Shown here: one piece after another, positions 19,901-29,005 of the stretch
Position numbering within the stretch: the first letter of the stretch is position 1
Layout: every line of letters begins with the position of its first letter
Assembly: GCA_018064425.1 (NCBI GenBank)
Contig: JAGHVF010000011.1
Location: 1-64,000 of the forward strand
DNA: 64,000 bases
Direction of reading: 5' to 3'
DNA from: Candidatus Colinaster equi
Lineage (GTDB): Bacteria > Bacillota > Clostridia > Lachnospirales > Lachnospiraceae
The notes under the pieces: generated by a model
What the model was told of the DNA's origin: nothing
The model's database searches: none
The model's input: only the letters and a program-made list of their open reading frames with translations
Program-made: the position numbers and the translations under genes

Positions 19901-20597
19901 GCAAATATTTATAAATATTACGTCCGATAGAATCTTTTTGATCATTATAGATAATTATTGTTCCGTCTTTAGCGACAAATATTACATCTTTTTCACCGCC
20001 ATTATTATCAGGAATTTTTGTAATTATTGAATCCGTCGGATACGCTATCGCAACAGCACAATCCGTATGTCCTTTGATTTTCTTAGCACATATCAGACCG
20101 TATTTGTTACCCAATGCGTCTTTATCATTCGGCCCAACGTATGAAGAATCTTCAGAATTCATCAAACTCTTATACCATGTTGATCGGATTATTTCTGAAA
20201 ATGTGACATCATCGTCTGTTGCTACGCATTCATCAGTTGTAACAACATAGATGACAACTCCTGAATTGTTATCAAATGAAGGTATGCACTCATCAATCAA
20301 TGCATAAACACCGTTTTTATCTATTTTACCGTTAGCATTAATATAATCAGCACATACTATAGATAAGGCATCTGTAATTTTTGTTCCTTCATTGGTAATT
20401 CTATCTATTGAATTACCTATATTATTTATTTCTTCTCTCCCAATTTTTTGAATATAAGCAGACGATATCTTATTAACCAATAAAACATTAAAAAGCATTA
20501 CTGTTACCAAGCACAAAAACGCTGCCTGTATCAGATGCCCTTTTATTTTGCTTTTTTTGCCGTTAACTTCACTCAAGTCCTTTACATTAGCTTTCAT
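16941..20597 (-). CDS. Hybrid sensor histidine kinase with two Cache-like extracellular modules, HisKA-HATPase and C-terminal REC
   Basis: FVKQMSHEFRVPINTVVGMNE (H-box), NLMSNAVKYTEKG (N-box), DTGIGIKKED, GTGLGLPIVKRI, REC ILVTDDSAVS...FFIDHLMPGMDG...AKPYD; four TM segments bracket two extracellular segments. Start placed at MKANVKDL. Confidence 0.88.
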   Translation of the reverse strand: MKANVKDLSEVNGKKSKIKGHLIQAAFLCLVTVMLFNVLLVNKISSAYIQKIGREEINNIGNSIDRITNEGTKITDALSIVCADYINANGKIDKNGVYALIDECIPSFDNNSGVVIYVVTTDECVATDDDVTFSEIIRSTWYKSLMNSEDSSYVGPNDKDALGNKYGLICAKKIKGHTDCAVAIAYPTDSIITKIPDNNGGEKDVIFVAKDGTIIIYNDQKDSIGRNIYKYLPQYATIFDKLCNLPADMYYFDAKSDGRNVTVFFRECDNEIYSVEIMEKNILFEDRMYLIVTNTSLLLIIAMFITWVYKSDAKRKRMFEGHSNTRERMAKKVVDEAVTPLSTIIEYSDFDVFSQSDDKKAALDKINYSANEIKELVANIKTYLDANQYRKDYSDVIKQGRKSYKKSMSYRIAKNLTIILWITMVLAIFISGSVNLKTENSRLFGMHNANNGVVSAWYQNQLHSIDSISLMTVMQPVSKNSLSVVLNDAVNQNKAINRAFVYSADDNNILYTSNGIENVEEYILTQLDWYIGAIGLIDKDTAYCTGPFTDITTGENRVVISRAYRTNSGNVMIIGLEYSATTMSNILSSSYNDNSYAFLVSPDGTIINNPNRTFDFTAEKTFNVIKTPCSILFSNDKIFAFYDYNDVLSTGVSGNCQIPRYRLITVYSFEEIYGGLFRFALMIIVVFLFCIVYLSISMRKITKWQNDVNDSLQATYDQMAESNEAKNRFVKQMSHEFRVPINTVVGMNEMIKREDVSDEVKSYSENISRASKALKNLVDNILNYSEMENGNATLHNVDYNTKDIITALAVRFSPDAHAKGLNMELEPSPDLPLVLNGDVKKITQVVINLMSNAVKYTEKGKVTTKIDSFITSDIGEDEVYIRIVISDTGIGIKKEDINRVFDSFEKIDYFDNDLGGTGLGLPIVKRITELLDGKIEVDSEFGRGTTFTFEVKQKVIDPTPVGEFETERHMAARDRNESYLYAPKARILVTDDSAVSLKIFKGLLKRNCVQVDTALNGEECIRMAMRADYDLFFIDHLMPGMDGIELLNELRDKGLLSESSKTVAITSNVDYDSREFYISNGFDDFIAKPYDAKQLESVISVLLPNKYVNFKNMNGDIVSVMPEYYLKDAKISKQVGMDTASVGGAKTIKLSKDDSKESTYEKEKMAKNDNTASGNTSDIVNEKSVDSDEAHTKRHNKLGETVMASYVANFADASGDKK

Positions 20598-20621
20598 ATG
20601 TCTACCCCATGACGTACTCAA

Positions 20622-21803
20622 CTATCTAATCTTCTTGGCAACCACAACAAATCTTCCATCCGGTTCGGACGAATCACACGTCGATAATGTAATAAGCTTA
20701 TCACCATATGTGGCCGATACCCCTGTATCATATAATGATAACTCAGCCATTTCATTCATATTGGAGTTAAACTCATCTTCACTCATCGCATCTATAAACT
20801 GATAATATTTGAAAACAATTTCTTCCTCTGAGTATATACGCGAGCGAAAAACATACATAACCGCATACTCGCCTTCCTCATATATTGTATCAAATGTAAA
20901 AGTAGGATTTTGAGAATAGAAATCCTGTTTTGCATAGTAATTCAAATTACCGAACATCTTACCTGATTTCATATGATGTCCGTACAAAATCATATTATCA
21001 TTTGGGAATGCCGGTGTACAATTCATATCCATAAAAATTGAGCCGTTCTTGTCATAATCCTGCTGATAATTATGATCGAGATAATACTCGTTATTGTTTG
21101 TCTGCATAACCGGATAATCTATATTACATCCCTTAATGGTAATCCAGCCAACTATTTTTTTGTTTTTATTATACAATGTCTCATACTTCTTCAGTATTGG
21201 TGGCGCATCGTTCTCCTGCGTATAATTGATATGCACAGTCCCACCCGCATCATTTTTCTTAAGTGCCGCTAAAGAATTGTATTCGAAATCATTCTTCTCA
21301 TATAATGCAAAATAGAATACAAGATAGCCGACGCTTCCAAGAATGCATGCCGCTAAAATTGCTAAAATGACTCTTCTCTTAATCTGATTGACTTTCATTT
21401 GATGAAGCACTTCCTTTTTCATCTCTTCATCAAAATCATCAAGCGACGATTTATTCTTTGCAGACTTTCCTTTTTTATCATTCGCCGATTTGTTATTAAC
21501 CGACTTATTGAATCTGCCATATCCGTTATGAGAAGAATTCTTCGTATTCTTTGTTGCTTCAGCCTGACTGCGAAGCGTCTGTTCCAATTCAATTATCTCA
21601 TCAATGAAATCTTCACCAACAAGCGATTCAAATCTATATTGGCCCTTTTCAAGTTCGCTTCTTAATTTGCTGACCTCATCAAGTTTCGTCAAATCAACGG
21701 AATTCTCAATTTGTTCAATTTTTCTATTGTCTCTATAACCTAGCGCGTAATCATTCTTTGTTCTGAAATGTCTTCCGCGAATTACAAGTTCCATCTCATT
21801 CAT
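20622..21803 (-). CDS. Class B sortase with long cytoplasmic N-terminal extension
   Basis: VGWITIKGCNIDYPVMQTNNNEYYLDHNYQQDYDKNGSIFMD...LYGHHMKSGKMFGNL...TLSTCD...GRFVVVAKK: sortase H, C and R residues present; one TM at about residues 115-140. Confidence 0.9.
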   Translation of the reverse strand: MNEMELVIRGRHFRTKNDYALGYRDNRKIEQIENSVDLTKLDEVSKLRSELEKGQYRFESLVGEDFIDEIIELEQTLRSQAEATKNTKNSSHNGYGRFNKSVNNKSANDKKGKSAKNKSSLDDFDEEMKKEVLHQMKVNQIKRRVILAILAACILGSVGYLVFYFALYEKNDFEYNSLAALKKNDAGGTVHINYTQENDAPPILKKYETLYNKNKKIVGWITIKGCNIDYPVMQTNNNEYYLDHNYQQDYDKNGSIFMDMNCTPAFPNDNMILYGHHMKSGKMFGNLNYYAKQDFYSQNPTFTFDTIYEEGEYAVMYVFRSRIYSEEEIVFKYYQFIDAMSEDEFNSNMNEMAELSLYDTGVSATYGDKLITLSTCDSSEPDGRFVVVAKKIR

Positions 21804-21812
21804 AACAATATA

Positions 21813-21841
21813 ATTATATAAAAACAGTGGTGGACATTCAA
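21813..21841 (-). promoter_or_regulatory. Candidate sigma-A promoter for sortase gene
   Basis: Minus strand TTGAAT-N17-TATAAT, overlapping the leuS terminator hairpin. Confidence 0.5.
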
Positions 21842-21853
21842 CCCACCACTGTC
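21819..21853 (-). terminator. Intrinsic terminator of leuS
   Basis: CAGTGGTGG...CCACCACTG stem followed by TTTTTATA on the minus strand. Confidence 0.8.
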
Positions 21854-21864
21854 AAAACGCTTAA

Positions 21865-24288
21865 TTATTTAACAACAATATTTACAATTTTGCCCGGAAC
21901 ATATATTTCCTTAACAATTGTCTTGCCTTCAATAAAACTTGCAACACCGTTTGCTGCCTTGGCTTTTGCAAGCGCACTGTCCTTATCTTCGTCAACGGCA
22001 AGTTCCACTACACCTTTTACTTTACCGTTAACCTGAACACCTATCTCAACTGTATTCTCTTTTACAGCTTCTTCATCATATTCAGGCCATTTTGCAAAAG
22101 CAATTGTATCTGTATGTCCGAAACGATTCCAGATTTCCTCACCTATATGCGGTGTAATACAGCTTAACATTTTAATAAGGCCTTCCGCATATTCCATAGA
22201 ACAAGAGCCCTCTTTATAAATAGCATTAACAAATATCATCATCTGTGAAATCGCTGTATTAAATGCTAATTTTTCAAAATCGGAAGTTACTTTCTTTACA
22301 GTTTGATGATAAAGTTTTTTAAGTGCTTCTTTCTTATCATCATTAATATTTTCAGCTACCGTAAAGAAGTTCCAAACTCTGTTAATAAATCTTCTGGCGC
22401 CCTCAACGCCCTGTGAACTCCATGGCTTAGATACCTCAAGAGGTCCCATAAACATCTCATACAATCTTAATGTATCCGCACCGTACTCTCTGACTACATC
22501 AGATGGATTTACAACAAACTCAGGGAATCTTTTTCCCATTTTGATTCCGTTTTCACCAAGAATCATTCCCTGATGAACAAGTTTCTTAAACGGCTCTTTA
22601 ACAGGAGACAAACCGTTATCATACAAGAATCTGTTCCAAATTCTACTATACATCAAATGACCGACTGCATGTTCCGGTCCTCCAATATACAAATCTACCG
22701 GCATCCAATGCTTAATAAGTTCCTGATTGGCAAATTCTTCCTCATTATCCGGATCGATATATCTGAAATAATACCAACTGCTTCCGGCAGATCCCGGCAT
22801 GGTAGATGTCTCTCTTGTTCCTTTTATATTATTGTTATCGTAGTTCTTCCACTCAACGGCATTTTCAAGCGGTGCCTTACCGTTCTTTCCCTTATAGTCT
22901 TCAAGTTCCGGTAAAATAAGCGGTAATTCGGAATCATCAAGAACATTAATCTTTCCGTCTTCGCTATGTACAACGGGAACCGGCTCACCCCAATAACGCT
23001 GACGTGCAAAAATCCACTCTCTGAAATGATAATTGACCGTTCTCTTGGCAACACCCATTTTTTCAAGCTTTGAAGTAATCGCCTCTTTAGCTTCTTCAAC
23101 CGTTAATCCCGTAAACTCTTCGGAATTGATAAGTTTGCAGCCTTTGCCCAAATAATCTTGTTTCTCAAACGCATGCTCACTTACATCTGCTCCGTCAATT
23201 ACCTGAATCATATCAATTTTATGAGCAATCGCATATTCAAAGTCTCTCTGATCATGACTCGGAACAGCCATAACCGCACCCGTACCATAACTTGCCAAAA
23301 CAAAATCGCCGATAAACATTCTGACTTCTTTTCCGTTAACCGGATTAATACAGGTTACTCCCTTAAGTTCGCAACCTGTTTTTCCTTTATTAAGTTCGGT
23401 ACGGTCCATATCATTTTTCTTTAATGTCTCGTCAATATATTTCTGCACCTCATCCTTGTTTTGCACACGCGGCATAAGGTTTTTGACAATCTCTCCGTCA
23501 GGAGCAAGTACCATAAATGTTATACCGTAGATTGTTTCAATACATGTTGTAAATATCGAGAATTTTCCACCACCAACAATATCAAATTCAACCTCTACAC
23601 CTGTCGACTTACCGATCCAGTTACGCTGAATCTCCTTTGTTGATTCCGGCCAATCAATTTCATTGAGCCCGTCAAGTAGTTTCTCGGCAAATGCAGGCTG
23701 GTCGATAACCCACTGCTTCATATTCTTACGAATAACCGGATATCCGCCACGCTCGGATTTGCCGTCAATTACCTCATCATTGGACAAAACTGTTCCCAGT
23801 TCCTCACACCAATTAACAGGCATATCAATATACTTGGCATATCCGGCTTCATACAACTTCTTAAAAATCCACTGAGTCCACTTATAGAACTTAGGATCGC
23901 TTGTTGCAATCATTTTATCCCAATCATAATCAAAGCCGAGTTCTTTCAACTGCTTTGAAAATGTTTTAATATTCTCTTCCGTAAAACTATTCGGATGATT
24001 ACCTGTTGTAACCGCATACTGCTCCGCAGGAAGTCCGAAGCTATCATATCCCATCGGGTGCAAAACATTATATCCCTGCATTCTCTTCATACGAGACATA
24101 ATATCAGTTGCTGTATATCCCTCCGGATGTCCTGCATGAAGACCTACACCGGACGGATAAGGAAACATATCCAAAACATAATACTTAGGCTTGCTAAAAT
24201 CCCATACATCAGTTTTAAATGTATGGTTCTTTTCCCAGTATTCCTGCCATTTTTTCTCAACCTCACTATGATTATACGGTTCTGCCAT
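21865..24288 (-). CDS. leuS: Leucyl-tRNA synthetase
   Basis: Class I signature MFPYPSGVGLHAGHPEGYTATDI and KMGKRFPEFVVNPSD (KMSKS-like); 807 aa. Confidence 0.97.
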   Translation of the reverse strand: MAEPYNHSEVEKKWQEYWEKNHTFKTDVWDFSKPKYYVLDMFPYPSGVGLHAGHPEGYTATDIMSRMKRMQGYNVLHPMGYDSFGLPAEQYAVTTGNHPNSFTEENIKTFSKQLKELGFDYDWDKMIATSDPKFYKWTQWIFKKLYEAGYAKYIDMPVNWCEELGTVLSNDEVIDGKSERGGYPVIRKNMKQWVIDQPAFAEKLLDGLNEIDWPESTKEIQRNWIGKSTGVEVEFDIVGGGKFSIFTTCIETIYGITFMVLAPDGEIVKNLMPRVQNKDEVQKYIDETLKKNDMDRTELNKGKTGCELKGVTCINPVNGKEVRMFIGDFVLASYGTGAVMAVPSHDQRDFEYAIAHKIDMIQVIDGADVSEHAFEKQDYLGKGCKLINSEEFTGLTVEEAKEAITSKLEKMGVAKRTVNYHFREWIFARQRYWGEPVPVVHSEDGKINVLDDSELPLILPELEDYKGKNGKAPLENAVEWKNYDNNNIKGTRETSTMPGSAGSSWYYFRYIDPDNEEEFANQELIKHWMPVDLYIGGPEHAVGHLMYSRIWNRFLYDNGLSPVKEPFKKLVHQGMILGENGIKMGKRFPEFVVNPSDVVREYGADTLRLYEMFMGPLEVSKPWSSQGVEGARRFINRVWNFFTVAENINDDKKEALKKLYHQTVKKVTSDFEKLAFNTAISQMMIFVNAIYKEGSCSMEYAEGLIKMLSCITPHIGEEIWNRFGHTDTIAFAKWPEYDEEAVKENTVEIGVQVNGKVKGVVELAVDEDKDSALAKAKAANGVASFIEGKTIVKEIYVPGKIVNIVVK

Positions 24289-24388
24289 AATTACTCCTCC
24301 TAACGGATGATATATATTATTTTTTCTATATTTTGCACCCGTTTATTATATGTTCAATATTATCAAAAGACAAGCCTGCATATATATG

Positions 24389-25375
24389 TTATCCAAAAAC
24401 ATATAGCCAGACAAAAGATACACTGACAACTATCTGTATAATAGCAAATCGATAGCAGACTTGTGTGTTCGACCAATTATTTACCTTTCTTGCCTGATCA
24501 TGTAACGGACATCTTACATTTTTTAAAATAGGTATCTTTAAAAATCTTGTAACAGCAATCTTAACAAGTCCAAGTCCACCGTCAAAAATCAATACAATGG
24601 CAAATGGAATAAAAAGAAGTGCATGTCCGCAAAGTAACGCAGATATTGCTATCATTGCGCCCATTGCTCTACTGCCTGCATCGCCCATCAAAATTGTACT
24701 CGGCGTTGCGTTATACCATAAATATGCAACCAATACAATAATGAAAAGCATAATACTATAATTGCTCTCGCCTACCCCATTATCCAAACGATTAAGGAAA
24801 TAGAACGATCCTAATGTAATAACGGTAAGTGTCGCACTTAGTCCGTCTACTCCGTCGGAACAATTTGTTACATTAATTGACACCCATACAAGTATAACAA
24901 TCAATACACCATACAACCAATACGGAATATCAAATGTAAAATCAGTAAAAAGGCTCCAATGATAAGTGTTTCCGTTATATGTTAGATATGTAATCGCAAT
25001 AATAACAGCTATCAGGAAATCCAAAAAGCCTTTTAAATACTCATTCCATGGCTTATCCGACGCATCATCAAAATATCCGGTCAACATGCAAAGTAAAATG
25101 TCGGCAAGATAAATCGACCTCTCAACCGTTATTGTATTAAACAATAAATCAACCACAACAAAAACCAGTACAAAAATTATTCCGGCTCCACGTGCCTTTC
25201 CTTTCGATAAGGCTCCGTCAACGGCAAATGCCCTGCCTTGATCGTGCGGTAACTTATCTTTAAAAATGTTCAAAAAAACAATAGTCAAAAAAAAGGCCGC
25301 AAGGAGCCCCGGTAACATTATTACCGGGGTAGAAAACATAGTAAACATTATCAATTTGCTCCTCAATATGTACAA
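24389..25375 (-). CDS. MraY-like phospho-N-acetylmuramoyl-pentapeptide-transferase / glycosyltransferase 4 family protein
   Basis: GYFDDASDKPWNEYLKGFLDF, VTNCSDGVDGLSA and MGDAGSRAMGAMIA motifs, multiple TMs. The start may be internal, at MFTMFSTPV. Confidence 0.8.
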   Translation of the reverse strand: MYILRSKLIMFTMFSTPVIMLPGLLAAFFLTIVFLNIFKDKLPHDQGRAFAVDGALSKGKARGAGIIFVLVFVVVDLLFNTITVERSIYLADILLCMLTGYFDDASDKPWNEYLKGFLDFLIAVIIAITYLTYNGNTYHWSLFTDFTFDIPYWLYGVLIVILVWVSINVTNCSDGVDGLSATLTVITLGSFYFLNRLDNGVGESNYSIMLFIIVLVAYLWYNATPSTILMGDAGSRAMGAMIAISALLCGHALLFIPFAIVLIFDGGLGLVKIAVTRFLKIPILKNVRCPLHDQARKVNNWSNTQVCYRFAIIQIVVSVSFVWLYVFG

Positions 25376-27067
25376 CTAATTTTTCAAATTTCTATGAAGA
25401 AGTTCATGCTCCTTACCGCAAATCACTTCATCATAAACCAACTTAAGATTAGGATTCTCACTTGTATATCTAACAGGTGTCATACGATCGGCTTTATAGA
25501 TTCCTTCTGTTCTTGCTGAACGTGTATTATGTCCTTCTTCATATGGCTGACCGCCGCCTAAAATACATCCGCGTCTGCATGCCATTACTTCAACAAAATC
25601 ATATTGAGCCTTACCGGCTTTTATATCCTCCAGCAATTGTCCGGCTCTTGCAAGTCCATGTACAATGGCAATCTTAACATCACGCTCGCCTACTTTTGCC
25701 GTAAGTTCTTTAAAATTATCATTTCCTCTCACGCCGGAAATACTGATTGCGTTGAGCGAATTATGACTCTTATCATCGGAAAGATGTCTTAGAACCGCTT
25801 CCGTTACGCCACCGGTAATACCAAAAATCGTTGCAGATCCGGATGCATATCCGAATGGCATATCTGCAGCTTCCTCAGCTATCTCCGAGAACTTGATTCC
25901 TACCTGTCTAATCATTCGAATCAATTCAACTGTTGTAATAACAATATCCGTATCCTGTCTGCCATTGGTAAAATTATCCGGTCTTAATATCTCAGCTTTT
26001 TTAGCTGTACATGGCATAATAGATACAACATAAGTTGTCTTTCCTTCTTCTTCGTCCTTCTTCTTAAAATACTCTTTTATTGTCGCTGACAACATTCCCT
26101 GAGGAGAACGACATGTAGATACATTATCGGCAAATTCCGGATACTTATTCTCAAGGAATTTAACCCATGCAGGACAACATGATGTGAACAGTGGCAGTTT
26201 CTCTCCGCTTTCCAATCTCTTAGCAAGCTCAGTACTTTCTTCAATAACTGTCATATCTGCGCCAAAATTAGTATCATATACTTCATCAAAGCCCATCATA
26301 CGTAATGCTGTCACAAGTCTTCCCATGCTATTCTCACCTTTGGGAATACCAAATCTGTCACCTACAGCCAAACGAACAGCAGGTGCAACCTGGGCAACTA
26401 CTCTTACATTAGGGTCATTAATTGCATCCCAAACTTCGGTAACATTGGTTCTGATAGAAATAGCTGCTGTCGGGCAAACCACTCTACATTGACCGCATCC
26501 AACACAATCTGTCTCGGACAGGCACTTATTAAACGCAGGTGTTACTTGCATTTTCGAACCTCTATATGCGAAATCAATAGCACCTACACCCTGTATTTCT
26601 GCACATGTACGCACACAGTCACCGCAAAGAATACATTTATTCGGATCACGTACGATACAAGGCGAGCTCATATCAAGCGGTAACTGCTCCTTGTTATTTA
26701 AGAATCTGACCGCATGAACGCCAACCTTGTACGCAAGACTCTGTAAATCACACATTCCGTTATTTGTACAGGTTGTACAGTCTCTGCAATGTGATGATAA
26801 AAGCAATTCAATAATAAGCTTACGATATTGCTGTAATTTTTTTGTATTGGTCTTAATAACCATACCCGGACGTGGTTGTTCTGAACATGAAGCAAATATT
26901 CTTCCTCTGTCATCTTCAACAACGCACATTCTGCACGCTCCGTATATTGACAGTTCTGAATGATAACAGAACGTCGGTATATCTATTCCCGCCTTACGAA
27001 TAACCGCAAGAATATTTTTCTCTCCCTCGATAGGTACCAAGCGGGAGTCAATTGTCATATATTCCAT
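25376..27067 (-). CDS. hydA: [FeFe]-hydrogenase catalytic subunit of an NAD(H)-linked (HydABC-type) enzyme
   Basis: H-cluster motifs TSCCPAWVKFLE, MPCTAKKAE and MACRRGCILGGGQP; N-terminal 2Fe-2S (CRMCVVE...) and 4Fe-4S ferredoxin motifs. Confidence 0.95.
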   Translation of the reverse strand: MEYMTIDSRLVPIEGEKNILAVIRKAGIDIPTFCYHSELSIYGACRMCVVEDDRGRIFASCSEQPRPGMVIKTNTKKLQQYRKLIIELLLSSHCRDCTTCTNNGMCDLQSLAYKVGVHAVRFLNNKEQLPLDMSSPCIVRDPNKCILCGDCVRTCAEIQGVGAIDFAYRGSKMQVTPAFNKCLSETDCVGCGQCRVVCPTAAISIRTNVTEVWDAINDPNVRVVAQVAPAVRLAVGDRFGIPKGENSMGRLVTALRMMGFDEVYDTNFGADMTVIEESTELAKRLESGEKLPLFTSCCPAWVKFLENKYPEFADNVSTCRSPQGMLSATIKEYFKKKDEEEGKTTYVVSIMPCTAKKAEILRPDNFTNGRQDTDIVITTVELIRMIRQVGIKFSEIAEEAADMPFGYASGSATIFGITGGVTEAVLRHLSDDKSHNSLNAISISGVRGNDNFKELTAKVGERDVKIAIVHGLARAGQLLEDIKAGKAQYDFVEVMACRRGCILGGGQPYEEGHNTRSARTEGIYKADRMTPVRYTSENPNLKLVYDEVICGKEHELLHRNLKN

Positions 27068-27085
27068 TTTCCTCTTTCCTCCTGC

Positions 27086-29005
27086 CTACTTAATCTTTAC
27101 AGCCTTAAATGCACAATTACCTTCACAGGCACCACATTTAATACATTTACTCTGGTCAATAACAAATGGTGACTTAATCTCACCGGAAATAGCACCAACA
27201 GGACAATTACGCGCACACTTTGAACATCCCTTACAAAGCGATGGATCGATTTCGTACGATCTGAGTGCCTGGCAAGTGCCTGTACGACATTTCTTATCCT
27301 GAATATGTTCAACATATTCATCCCTAAACACGCGCAATGTACTAAGTACCGGTAAAGCTGCACTCTTACCCAAACCGCACAAAGCAATATTTGTTATTGC
27401 CTCGCCCAATTCTTCGAGAATATCAAGCTGTTCCATGGTACCGCGTCCTGCAACAATATCTTCAAGAATTTCAAGCATTCTCTTGGTACCTTCACGACAA
27501 GGAACACACTTTCCGCAGCTTTCATTCTGCGTGAAATTCATAAAGAATCTTGCTACTTCTACCATACATGTATCTTCGTCCATAATAACAAGACCGCCAG
27601 AGCCAATCATTGCTCCACGCTTTTTAAGCGAGTCAAAATCAAGTGGCATATCAAGATCGGCTTCAATAAGACAGCCGCCCGACGGTCCACCTATTTGAAC
27701 AGCCTTGAACTTTTTACCATTCTTAATACCACCACCGATATCATATACGATTTCTCTTAATGTTGTACCCATCGGCACTTCAATAAGTCCTGTATTATTT
27801 ATACTACCCGTAACAGCAAAAGCCTTTGTTCCCGGGCTGCTCTCAGTTCCGATTCCATGATACCAATCCGCACCATTATTTATAATCATCGGAACATTTG
27901 CATATGTCTCAACATTATTAAGTACAGTAGGCTTGCCAAACAAACCTTGTTCTACAGTACGCGGCGGTTTTGTTCTCGGCATACCTCTCTCACCTTCAAT
28001 AGAAGCTGTAAGAGCTGAACCTTCACCGCAAACAAACGCACCGGCTCCACGATTAATATGAAGTCTGAAGCTATATCCGGATCCCAAAATATTATCACCA
28101 AGTAATCCGCATTCTTCTGCATCTGCAATAGCTTTCTTTAATCGCTTAATTGCAAGCGGATACTCTGCACGAACATAAATATATCCTTCCTGCGCAGCAA
28201 CGGCATATCCGGCAATAATCATACCTTCAATCATCTTATGAGGATCGCCTTCCATTACGCTTCGATCCATAAACGCTCCCGGATCGCCCTCATCACCGTT
28301 ACATACAACATAACGAATCTTTTCTTCCTGACGTGCAACCTGCTTCCATTTATATCCTGTCTGGAAGCCACCGCCTCCACGACCACGCAAATTGGAATCG
28401 TAGATTGTATTAATAACCTCTTCCGGGGTCATCTCAAAAAGTACTTTCTCCAATGCGGAATATCCACCGCACGCAAGTACCTCATCAATATGCTCGGCAT
28501 CAATATGTCCGCAATTTTTCAATACAAGTCTTTTCTGTTTTGCATAAAATGGTATATCTTCTTGAGCCTTATACTTTACACCGTCCATCTCATACAAAAG
28601 TCGCTCAACCGGTTTGCCTTCAAGCACAGTTGTTTTATAAATTTCCTCACAATCTTCCGGCTTGACTTTGATATACAAATAATTGTATGGCTCAATTCGC
28701 ATAAGCGGTCCCATCTCACAAAAGCCATGGCAACCGCTTCTTTTTACAGCAATTGTCTCCGGTTTATTTACAGGACAACTACCATCTGCATTATGTGCTA
28801 CACCTTCTCCAAATTCGACTTCGGCAAGATTATCTGCTTTAACCAGCTCGCACATTTTTTCATAAATCTTATCAGAACCGCCGGCCAAGCATCCGGTTCC
28901 CGCACAAATTAGTATTCTGCACTTATTTGAATCAATTCTTTCCTTAGCTGTCTTTCTTACTGCAGCCAACTCTTCTGCGTTATTTATTCTATTCATTGGC
29001 TTCAC
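27086..29005 (-). CDS. hydB: NuoF-like flavoprotein subunit (HydB-type)
   Basis: GRGGGGFQTGYKW, GEGSALTASIEG, ESCGKCVPCREG and C-terminal CKGCSKCARNCPVGAISG / CIKCGACEGNCAFKA. Confidence 0.93.
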   Translation of the reverse strand: MKPMNRINNAEELAAVRKTAKERIDSNKCRILICAGTGCLAGGSDKIYEKMCELVKADNLAEVEFGEGVAHNADGSCPVNKPETIAVKRSGCHGFCEMGPLMRIEPYNYLYIKVKPEDCEEIYKTTVLEGKPVERLLYEMDGVKYKAQEDIPFYAKQKRLVLKNCGHIDAEHIDEVLACGGYSALEKVLFEMTPEEVINTIYDSNLRGRGGGGFQTGYKWKQVARQEEKIRYVVCNGDEGDPGAFMDRSVMEGDPHKMIEGMIIAGYAVAAQEGYIYVRAEYPLAIKRLKKAIADAEECGLLGDNILGSGYSFRLHINRGAGAFVCGEGSALTASIEGERGMPRTKPPRTVEQGLFGKPTVLNNVETYANVPMIINNGADWYHGIGTESSPGTKAFAVTGSINNTGLIEVPMGTTLREIVYDIGGGIKNGKKFKAVQIGGPSGGCLIEADLDMPLDFDSLKKRGAMIGSGGLVIMDEDTCMVEVARFFMNFTQNESCGKCVPCREGTKRMLEILEDIVAGRGTMEQLDILEELGEAITNIALCGLGKSAALPVLSTLRVFRDEYVEHIQDKKCRTGTCQALRSYEIDPSLCKGCSKCARNCPVGAISGEIKSPFVIDQSKCIKCGACEGNCAFKAVKIK

